Part shown: piece after piece, positions 20,201 through 32,200 of the stretch
Layout: every line of letters begins with the position of its first letter
Numbering within the stretch: the first letter of the stretch is position 1
Origin: an uncultured Pirellula sp.
Lineage (GTDB): Bacteria; Planctomycetota; Planctomycetia; Pirellulales; Pirellulaceae
DNA length: 64,000 nt
Direction: 5' to 3'
Assembly: GCA_903892355.1 (NCBI GenBank)
Contig: CAITIE010000153.1
Location: 1 to 64,000, forward strand
Program-made: the position numbers and the translations under genes
The notes under the pieces: model-generated
Databases searched by the model: none
Seen by the model: only the letters and a program-made list of their open reading frames with translations
Told to the model about the DNA's origin: nothing

Positions 20201-23200
20201 CGTCCACGTCACCAACCATGCCCAACGCGGGGGGGGTAGGCTTGCCGAACGCGGTTCCCTTCAATCTGTCGGACGTGACCGTATTCGCGGGTACTGCTAC
20301 TCAAATGCTGTATGCGAATGCGTTGACAGGTGCCAGAGAGGGTTCCGGAAGTGATTACGGCGGAAGAGTAGCCGTCGATATTGCCGTCTCTCCAGCCGGT
20401 GGAGCATGGGGTGCACAGAGCTCACTGCAGTCGGGCAATACAGATGCTAGTGGTCCAGTGATCTTTGGCATCAATATTGGTGATGCAGGTGTAGGCGTTG
20501 CTGGCAGCTCTGCGCCGAGTTCTGGACTGATCACATACGTAGGAAACTTTGATAATGCGGTCCCTCCCAATTTGATTATCGAACAACGTGGCACCGTTGG
20601 GGACGGCATGCGATTCCATGCACTTTCGTTCTCGAACATCAGTTCCAACGGTGGAGCAGCGACATTCTGGGGGGTCGGCAGCCGGATCAATCAATCCAAC
20701 AGTGCAGCGGTGGAAGCGCCCTTCAAGAGAAACATCCTTTATCGGCTAGATCCAGCGACTGGAAATGCTTTGAACTCGGATGGATCCACCACCGACAATG
20801 GACCTAACTTGGGTGGTGCAGGGACACAAATTGGAGCATCAGGCTTTTTCAGCACGGCCATCGGTGAAGTTACCGGTTTGTCTTCCGTTGGAGGACAGTT
20901 CTTTGCTGTTACCAACCAAGGTGAACTCGTAACGTTCAACAACACGGTTGCTATTATCCGTGATCCGAACTCCAATCAACCCATCAACTTCACAGGCTTG
21001 ACAACGGGTCCTCGCAACGTAGCAGAAGGTATCTATGAGGATTTATTGTTCGGCGTAACAACCTCTGGACGCATTTATGCGTTCGATACCACAGGTGCTC
21101 TGCAACCCATTTTCCCATTTGGACAAAGCTTTACCCAAGCCACTGGAGCAAACAGTATTGCTGGGGTGACAGGTATCGATTTCTCGTCGCTCGACGTGAA
21201 CATGTGGCATACGTCCCTCGACCAAACTGGCCAAGGGCACGGTCGACCAGCAACGTTCAATAGGTCCCGCGACACAACCACCAGTAACCGCACTCTGCGC
21301 TTTGCCTTCGATAGCGATGGAAACGACGGAGATATCATGTCGGGTAACTGGGGAGGGATCTATTCCAACCTCGGGATGGACAATACCTACGCAGCACCTG
21401 GGGGTGCGATGGGTTCCCTGGAAAGCGATTTGATCGATCTGCGGAATTACTCGGCCGACGATCAACCGATGCTCTATTTCAATTACCTTGCCAACACGCA
21501 AGACAACGGAGCAACCAGCGAGCTCGGAGATAACGTTACAGCCCTCGATACCGTTCGAGTTTATGGCACGAGCGAAGATGGGCAGTGGGTGCTGCTGGCC
21601 ACCAGCAATAGCAACACCAACACATCATTTGCGGATCGGGGCAACGGTTCGGATGAGTATGATTTTTCGAACACGGGGAACGAAGATGCGTATGGGCGAA
21701 CCCGCGTTACCGAAGAAATGTTTGATAACGGTCAGTGGCGACAAGCCCGTGTCAATCTAGGACCTCTAGCCGGAAAACGGGATATCAAACTCCGATTTGA
21801 GTTCAGCACGGTGGGAGATTTCCGATCTGCTGATCCGCTTCGAGGAGGTATTGAACTCGGGGCTGTACCCGGAGAGCGAATCTCGGACGGCGATATCATG
21901 GAAATCGGAGGTAGCACCTTCGAATTCGATCTCGGACTGGTCCTCAACGTCCCAAGCGGTCAAAGTATCGTTGATGGCGATCAGTTGAAGATCGGTGCTA
22001 ATACGTTTACGTTTACCAATACTGCTGGACCATCGAACATTCCGTTCTCAGCAAACGACACTCCTGCGGCATTGGCCGCGTCGATACGTGCAGTGCTCGA
22101 GGCAGCTGGATTCACCGTAGCCACGAGTACGGGTACAACCAACGTTCTCAATATCACAGAATTGAATGGCGTGCGACTTGCAGCTCCTGCATTGCCGACC
22201 ACCTATGATATCATCGGTGCGGACAAGAGCATCATTATTGGCTTGCCCGGTGTCCAGGGAACCAACACCCCGGTCCTTGTAACCAATGAAATGGATTCGA
22301 TCGAGGTTCGTGATGCAGTTCGCGTCGCATTGGCAGCAGCTCTCAATATTGCTGGCCAGAAAAACAATATCGATGTGTATCCGGTTCGCGGAAACGTCAT
22401 TGTACTTCACAGTTCGTCCGCAGCGTTCACAGTCGACGATGCGGGACCGCTGACCCTGTTCACTCGTCGATCAGGGGATGATTTCGGACCCGTCGATGGT
22501 GGCGATCGCTGGGCAGAAGCTGGTAAGAGGACGAGCGGCAACAAACCGAATACGACGATAGTACCCGCGGGTATTTATTTGGACGACTTCATCATCGGTT
22601 TCGCCGAACGTGGTGAAATGGTGACAGGCACCTCCACCAATCCTGGCGGCCAGACGTTCAATGCATCCCGATTCTACGAGCAGTACGGCGGTCCTTTGGG
22701 GACACCTGTCCAAGAAGTCGCCACGGGGTCCTATCAGCTCGAAATCCGCGTCGCCGCCGACTACGGAACATCCAACAGACAAGGTGAATTGCGCCTTGAG
22801 AATACACTTCTAGGCCCTCTTGGACGCACCTACGACACGAACGAACGTCTCACCAAGAGCGCGGCATTAATCTTCGATGCCTCGAGCGAAATCGAAGACG
22901 GAGCGTCGTTCACATTGAGCGATGGTATCAATACACTGACCTTCGAATTCGACGTGGTAACGTCAGCCAACGATCGACGTGTTGGCGTCACCCCAGGTTC
23001 GACAGCGATAACCGTTGCACCGAACGCTACATCTGCTGAAATCGCTCGCGCGATCCGCGATGCCATCAATTCAACGTCGGCGCAAGGGCTACTGAATTTA
23101 TCCGCCGAAAACGGCGGCGACATGCCAGGCTCCAGCAATTTGGGAGCACGATCCCCGATTATTCAACTCAACGGCAACGCTGCTGTTGATGCCTTGGGTG

Positions 23201-26200
23201 GAACTTTGTTCCCTGCGAATGTTCCATTGATTTTTGTGCAGTTTGGCAACGACACTCAGTGGGGTGAAGACCTCGGTGACGCGAATATCAACCGCGAACA
23301 AGGGCAACTGCTGATTTCCTCGGCCGTTGTTTCGAATTCGCTGAACTACGGGATCCGCGTGGATGCGGCTGCACGCGATTATGCGGCAACCCGATTCGGT
23401 GGCAACAACGCGACGATTCGCCCAGGGAACCGTCCCTACCCAGGTGCCGTTCGTAACTTGGTTACCCTCAATACGTCCAACGTTGCCCCTGGCGTTGTGT
23501 TGATGAACAACGTCCTCTCCACGAACAATGCTGGTGGGATTTTGGTCAGCGGGGACACAGCATCTAGCGTTGGTCAATCGACCCTCTCCGTCGCACGGAT
23601 CGTCAACAACACGATCTACGGTGCCGGTGCCGGTACAGGATTAACGATCGAGCAAGGGGCTACCCCGACCGTCCTCAACAACATTATTGCCAACTCGAAC
23701 ATCGGTATCTCCGTAACCGGCGGCAACACGGCCAACGTGGTGTTGGGTGGAAATATCTACAAACAAAACGGGACGAATGTCAATCCAGGAGGCATTTCGG
23801 AATCGTTCCGAATTCCTCTCAACGCTTCAGATCCACTCTTCCTGAACCCAGCACTGGGGCGATTCTACCTCGCTCCACTTTCGCAAGCGATCGACTCGTC
23901 TCTCTCCTCGTTGGAGAACCGGTCCTCGATGGAGACAGTCAAATCGCCGTTGGGATTGCCCACCAGTCCTATCATTGCACCCGAGTTTGATGCAAGCGGA
24001 CTCCGACGCAGCGACGATCCCAATGTAAACTCTCCTCCTGGACTGGGATCCAACGTGTTCATCGATCGCGGAGCTCTCGACCGAGTCGACCAAATCGGAC
24101 CTATAGCGACGCTCCAACGTCCGCTCGATAACGATGCGAATGGGATCGATATCGATCCGTCGAGCACCTACGTCCATGTGCGAACCGGAAACTTCGATTT
24201 CTTCGAGATCCTACTCGATGAACGCCAAGGAACCGGTCCGGATCCATTGTCGATCAACAAGGACAATCTCGTACTGACCGAAAACGGTCGCATGCTCTCG
24301 CCTGGCGTCGATTACGTCTTCGGGTATAGCTACAACAGCCGAACCATTCGCTTGACACCGTTGGCAGGTTTCTGGCGTCAAGACAGCGTTTACGAAATGA
24401 CGCTGATCAACAAGTCGACGCTTCGCATCATCGCTCCAGACAACGCTGCAACGCGTTCTGATGGGGACAAGTTCACCGTGACGCTTCAAGGAGGCGGTAC
24501 GAAGACTCTGGAACTCGACAGCGGGTACACCATCACTGTACCTACCTCGGGCGTTTCGGACGGGCAGTTCTTTACTTACACCCCTGCGGGTGGAAATACC
24601 GTACGCTTCGAATTCGATTCGGATGGCAAGACCACCTACGGCAGCCAGGTGATTAGCTTCACCACGTCCGATACCGCTGCGACGCTTGCGACCAAGATCG
24701 CATCCGCGCTGAATCCGTTTGTGAAACAAAATGGATTCCCTGTCCAAGCGATCTCCGGAGGACGTGTTTCGGTCGGCGGTAATGTTGGCGATGTCATCAA
24801 CGTCGCCGGGTCGTCGTTGACCTTGAGCGGTACCCCAGGCGTCGCCGCTGGTTCCACGCCAGTACGGTTTGTTCCAATCGCAAGCTTCGATGCGTTTGCG
24901 ATGGCAACCGCTATGACCAAGGCCCTCAACCAAGTCGGGTCGGGCGTTAAGGCTTACTCGCTCGCTGGCGGAATTGTCTTCATCGAAGGGGTAACATCGG
25001 TCTCCGGAGTTACCTCGCTGAGCCTGTCGCCGATCGTTGACCTCGCAGCGAATCCGTTGCAAGCTAACCGAGCCAACGCTCTGACGCAGTTCACTATCCT
25101 CATGCCTGAAGTCGCCGTCGACTACGGGGATGCCATCGAGCGATCGGGTACCGGCGCTGGAAGCAACACATTGCTCGCCAGCAACGGCGTTCGCCATGGA
25201 ATTTATCCTGACGATGCAACTCTCTTGGTCCTTGGCGCCCTGGCTGATGGTGAAACCGACGGCCTAGTCTCTCCGGCGGCCGATGGGGACGATTTCGACT
25301 CCGGACTGTCGCTCGGTACACTTGCAAATTATCTAAGCATTGCTCAGAACGGTCCTGCTCGTTTGACGACCAGCGCCTTCAATGCCGCCATGATCGGCAA
25401 GTCAGTAACGATTTCCGATACGGTCGCGAAGACGGTCAAGTTCGAGTTCACCAACGGCGGGGCTACCAGTGATCCTTCGGCCCGCGCTGTGGACCTCACC
25501 GGCGCAGTTTCTGCAGATGATGTGGCCCTTCGATTGCAATCGGCTATCCTGGCATCCATCCTCGATGGCAGCATCACCGGTATCCATGCAATGGTCACTG
25601 GGAATGTGATCTCGCTTGGTGGATCCGCGGGCCACCTGTTTGATGTCTCTGCCTCGGCTGGATTCGTTCAACGAGCCCTCAATGGAAGCCTCGGTCTATC
25701 CGTCAATACGGATCTGACAGGACTCACAGCAGGTTCCTCGATGTCGATTAGCGACGGCTCAGGGAATACCGTTGGATTCCAAATCATCGATACCAATCTA
25801 TCGGCGCCAGCAACCTCCCTCGCTGCAGGCAATGTCGCTGTACGTGTCAATCTTGCCACTGCAACCGCCGCAGACCTGGCAAATGCTTTGGCAGCAGCTA
25901 TCAATTCAGCAGTATCGGACAATCGACTTCGGTTGCCGACCGTAACTGTTTCGGGCACCTCGTTCAAACTGGCTGCCGATGACGAAGACGGCGTTCAGTT
26001 CAATAGTTGGTTCAACTCGAAGGCCCTCGCAACGCCAATCAGTGTCACCGCTTCAGCGGCGGGCTTTGTCGATGCATGGATCGACTGGAACCAAGACAAC
26101 GACTTCGAAGACGCCGGAGAGAAGATTCTCAACAGCGAACCTGTGATTGCGGGTACGAACACATTCTTTGTCTCGACACCTGCCAACGCGGCCATTGGAT

Positions 26201-29200
26201 TCACTACGTCTCGGTTCCGTTTGAGCACCACTGGCGGTACCTTCACGTATGGGTTGGCCACTGGGGGCGAAGTCGAAGACCATCTGATCGAAGTGATCAG
26301 CGGCGAACCACCTGTTGGCACCAATGACAACTACAACATCGCAGAAGACAACAAACTCGTCGTCGCTGCAGCGGGCGTCCTCACCAATGATGTCGACCCA
26401 GATGGACAAACCATCCGCGTCTTCGACTCGGACTTGAGCAAGCCTGGCGTGCAACCTGTTCTCGGTCCACAGCATGGATACCTAACGATCAACGCAGACG
26501 GGTCGTTCGAGTACATGCCGAAGCAAGACTTCTTCGGTACCGATACGTTCATCTACCTCGTCACTGACCCACGCATGACAGCGAATGTGCCAACCACGGT
26601 CACTATCAACGTCACTCCGGTCAACGATGCACCTGTCGCGAAAGACGATGCTGTCACCATTTTGGAAGACACTGTTACCACGTGGAATGGTGCAACCTTC
26701 ACAGCCAATGACCGAACGCAACCGGATCGTGCTCCAGGGACAGACGGTGATCTCTATGACACCAACGAGTCGGGGCAAAAACTGACGATCATCGACGCTC
26801 AGTTGGTGGCTGATCGAGGATTGGGTGAAACACTGACCCTCGTCAACAACGTCATCACCTACACCCCGCCAACCGACTACAACAACCTCATCGCAGGTCC
26901 AGTGCTGGTGAAGGTCTTGATCCAAGATTCAGGTGTCGCGGGTGGAGATGACTCGCCGAAGAGCCCGGGCCAAGATGACACGCCGCCGAACTTGGTTTAC
27001 AGCACATTGACCATCAACATCGACGATGTGAACGATGCACCGGTCTTCAACATTCCACGTCCGGTACAAACGCCACTCGAGGATGCATCGGTCACGGAAC
27101 CAGACTTCCTGAACCTGATTGCGCCAGCGAAATCCACGGCTCTCGATGAATTAGGTAGTCTTCCTGGAGTGACCGGACAAACCGTCGACTTCCTGGTCCG
27201 TGCATTGGATCCATCGCGATTCACTGCAAGTGGTCAACCAAAGATTGCTCCGGATGGAACGCTGACCTACACCCTCAACACCGATGTCAACTTCCTCAAC
27301 TCGGGGAATATCGTGGTGGAAGTCATCGCACGGGACAACGGCCCAGCGGCAGGTACGCGACCACCTCGTCCTGACGTGAACCTATCCGCGCCGAAGTACT
27401 TCACGATCGTGACCACCGAAGTCAACGATGCACCACTGTTCGATATTCCAAAGCCCGAAATTTTGATCAACGAGGATCTAGAAAACTCGCCGATCAACGG
27501 GTTCCTCACCAACATTGTCGCCGGCCCACCGACGGCAACCGATGAGCTTGGGCTCAATCCTCCAACTTCCGGTCAAACGGTCTCGTTTGAAGTGGTAGCA
27601 CTGGATCCAACCAGGTTCAACGGTGCTGCAGGTCAACCGAAGATATCCCCAGCAGGTGTTTTGACCTACGACTTGGCTCCCGATGTCAACCAATTGAACT
27701 CCGGACCGATCTTGGTGCAAGTTACTGCGGTTGACAGCGGTCCTGCCGCCGGCGATCGCGTTGGGATTCCAGACGTGAACCGTTCTGTAACCAAGACGTT
27801 CACGCTGCTCGTCCAAGACGTGAACGACGCTCCGCAATTCGCGATCCCGAGCCCGGTGATCAATGTCCAAGAAGACTTGGAGAACTCACCGGTCAACGGT
27901 TTCGTTACGAACATCGTTCCAGGTCCTGCTTCCGCAACGGATGAAGCCGGTCAAACGGTAACGTTCACAGTCGTCGCATTGGACCCAACACGATTCAATG
28001 GTGCCGCTGGCCAACCGAAGATCTCGCCGACTGGCGTCTTGACATATGACTTGGCACCCGATGTGAACCTGCTCAACTCCGGACCGATTGTTGTCAGGGT
28101 AACAGCATTCGACAGCGGCTTTGCCGCAGGCAGTCGAGTTGGTATTCCTGACAACAATCAGTCAACGCCACAATTGTTCACGTTGTTGGTTCAAGACGTA
28201 AACGATGCGCCGCAATTCACCATCCCGAATCCAGTGGTTTCGATTCTCGAGGATCTCGAGGTGTCACCTCAAAGCGGATTTGTAACGAACATCCAAGCTG
28301 GACCAAATACGGCCGTAGATGAGTTGGGCTTGGTAACTGGTGTTACCGGTCAAACGGTATCCTTCATCGTTGAAGCAGTCGATCCGACACGATTCAACGG
28401 AACTGCTGGTCAGCCAGCGATCTCGCCGACCGGAGTCCTTACTTACGACTTGGCTCCAGACGTGAACCAACTCAACTCTGGACCGATCTTGGTCAAGGTT
28501 ACTGCGGTCGATAGCGGCAACGCTCCTGGATCGCGAGTAGGCATTCCAGATGTCAATTCATCGGCGACCGTCACAGTTACGTTGATGGTCACCGAGGTGA
28601 ACGACGCTCCGCTGTTCACCATCCCAAATCCATTGATTCAGATCCAAGAGGATCTCGAGGTCTCCCCGGTGGATGGATTTGTAACCAACATCGTCGCAGG
28701 ACCACCCACTGCGACGGATGAATTGGGACTGATTGCGGGACTTGCCGGTCAAACGATCACCTTCGACGTCAGGGCCGTCGATCCAACTCGGTTCAATGGC
28801 ACAGCCGGCCAGCCGAAGATTTCGCCGACCGGAGTGCTCACCTACGATCTGGCACCCGATATCAACCGACTCAACTCGGGCGATATTTTTGTGATCGTCA
28901 ACGCGGTCGACAGCGGATCCTCGACGGCACCAAACGTGAACCGCTCGATCACACAGACCTTCACGATTCGCGTTGCTGAGATCAACGATGCACCGATCTT
29001 TGATATGGCTTCGACGACCTACAATTTGCGAGAAGATGCAGGCTTCCAAACCCTGACTAACTTCATCACGAATTTGGGACCTGGACCATTGACGGCGACC
29101 GATGAAGTCACCCAGACGACCAAGATCGTCGCTGTAGCGATGGATCCGAGCGCGTTCTCGGTACAACCGTTGGTGACCGGAACAGGGGACCTCTCCTTCC

Positions 29201-32200
29201 AACTCGGACCGGATGTGAACAGTCTGTTCAAAGATCTTCGTATCCGACTGATCGCGACCGACGATGGCTTGGGAACCCCGCCACCAAACTCGAACACCAC
29301 CGAGAAGGTACTAACCGTCATCGCTGCCGATATCAACGATGAGCCACTGTACAACATCCCGGTCAAATCGGTGTCGGTGTTTGAGGATAATGAGCAAGTC
29401 ACAGGCATATCGCCAACGGTCTTCGCCGGCTTCGCAACCAACATCAAGCCTGGCCCATCGACTGCGATTGATGAAGCCAACCAGAAGTTGACCTTCCGAG
29501 TTACGTTCTCGTCGAATCCGAACTTGTTCAGTGTCCAGCCGAGCATCAACAGCACCACGGGTGACTTGTCGTTCGTCACGGCACCGGATCAAAACGGGAC
29601 GGCAGTACTGATTGTCCGTCTCGAAGATGACGGACGCCCTGGTCCCTTCCCGAACGACAACATCGGGGCGAATGAAACCTTTACGATCAGCATCCGACCC
29701 GTCAACGATGCACCTCAGTTCACCATCCCAGCATCGATCACTTCGGATGAAGACCAAGGTGTCGTTTCAATCAGCGGGTTTGCAACTTCGATCCGACCAG
29801 GGCCGGCAACGGCTGCGGACGAATCGACTCAAGAACTCGCATTCGATGTCGTCGCGGTAGACCCAACCGCATTCGCAGTACAACCGAGCTTGCTCGTCGA
29901 TGGAACCTTGATTTATCAAACGGCCAAAGACATCAACCGAAACTCGGGACTGGACACGCGTGTGGTGGTAACCTTGCGAGACAACGGTCTCGCTAGTCCA
30001 CCGCCGAACACCAACGTCTCGGTCCTCAAGACCTTCGTTGTCAACATCAACCCAGTCAACGATCCTCCAATTCCAGATGCTTACTCGACCTCAGGCTTCG
30101 AAGACACGAAGACGACGATTCAGACAAGCGATGTTTTGGCAGGTGATTTACCAGGCCCTGCCGACGAAGTGGCTGAAGGGCAGAAAGTTCGCATCACGAA
30201 TATCGAGCAGCTTACCACCGCCGGTGGTACCGTGGTTCCGATATTCAACGGAACGACTTTGGTCAGCTTTGAGTACATTCCACCTCTAAACTTTGTAGGA
30301 CAAGACACCGTACGCTACGTGGTCACCGACGATGCCACCTACAAACCGGGTGAGCAAAGCGCGACTGGTACTGTGACGATCAATGTTGGACCGATCAACG
30401 ATCCTCCATCGTTCACTCCAGGAAGTGATGTATCCGTCCTCGAGGATTCGGCGCCTTACTCGGCACCATGGGCAACCAACATTGTTGCCGGTCCTCCAGC
30501 AGCCACAGACGAACTCGCCTCGCAAACGGTCAGCTTTAAGGTAACGACCGATAACGATGCAATGTTTGCGGTCCTGCCAACGATCGACTCGACCGGCAAG
30601 CTTAGCTTTACGTTGTCGAAAGACGCGAATGGCATCGTGAAACTGGTTGCCGTCGCTGTGGACAGTGGCCCAAACAGCCCAGTACCGAACAACAACAGCT
30701 CGGCTCCTGCAACCTTCAACTTGAATGTTGGTGCAGTCAACGACCCACCAGACTTCAACGTCAGCCGCTCTATTGTGGTTGCCGAAGACTCCGGCGCGTT
30801 CACCGGTTTGGTTCTGGCCGATATCGTTCCTGCCGAAGGGATGAACTCGGTTCCACCAACCGCGCTCGACGAAGCATCGCAGACAGTAACGATTGCAGCG
30901 ACGGCAGACAAGCAGAACTTGTTCTCCACGCAACCGACCATCGATGCCAATGGCGTACTACGCTTCACACCAGCACCTGATGCGTCCGGATCGGCAATCA
31001 TCACGGTGGTCGCAACCGACAATGGTCCTAGCACTTCGCCGAACATCAACATCTCGAAGCTCAAATCGTTCACGATCACGATCACAGCTGAGAATGATGC
31101 TCCGGTAGCTAATAACGATAGGTACCGTGCAGATGAACGATTCATCCTGAACGTTCCGGCTCCAGGGGTTATCAGCAACGATACCGACTCAGACCTTCCA
31201 GGGGATTCGCTGAGCATAGCGAATTTCCAGGCTACGTCCGATCTCGGTGCCACGGTCACCCTCGCACCGAACGGGGCACTCACTTACGACCCGACCGGCG
31301 CAGCTCGCATTCGTGCACTCGTCGATGGTCAAACCATCAACGACACCTTTGTGTATCGATTGAAGGACACTGTAGGCCGATTGAGCAACTACGCAACGGT
31401 CACGGTCACCGTCGATGGATTCAACGATGCTCCTGTGGCGGTCAATGATTCCTTCACAGTACCGTTTGGCGTGAGCCAGTTGCTCAATGTTTTGGCTAAC
31501 GATACCGACCTCGATACACCACTCGATCAAGGATCCATCGAGATCGGTCGCTTGGCTGTCAACGGTGTCGCCACAGCGACCTCCACCGGACGTGTTCGCT
31601 ATGTACCAAACCCAGGATTCCGAGGCTCCGACTCGTTCACCTACCGCGTGAAGGATTCTCTCGGCAAGTGGTCGAACGAAGCGACTGTCAGCATCACGGT
31701 GAATACAGCTCCTGTCGCTGCTAACGACGCGGTGGTTACCGAGCGTAACAAGCCAATCAGCATCAATGTCACCCTCAATGACTTCGATCCCGATGGTTCC
31801 ATCGATCGCAACTCGGTAAACATTGTTACCTTGCCCGATTCCGGAACCGCAGTCGTTCAGCCTGGCGGAACCATCCTGTACACGCCGCTCACCAACTTTA
31901 CCGGAGTAGCAACATTCCAGTATGTGGTTTCGGATAACGAAGGGCTTTCGAGCAACGTCGCCGATGTAACCGTTCGAGTTGTGGCTTCACTGTTCCAGAA
32001 TCCGAACAACAAGTACGACGTCAATGCCGATACGTTTGTCTCGCCGATCGACGTACTGGTTCTGGTGAACTTGCTCAACTCCCAAGGACCATCGATTCCG
32101 GTGAGCACGTTGCCTGGACCACCGGATTATGTCGACGTCAACGGTGATGGTTTTGCCTCGCCTCTCGATGTGGTGGAACTGATCAACTTTATCAATTCCC

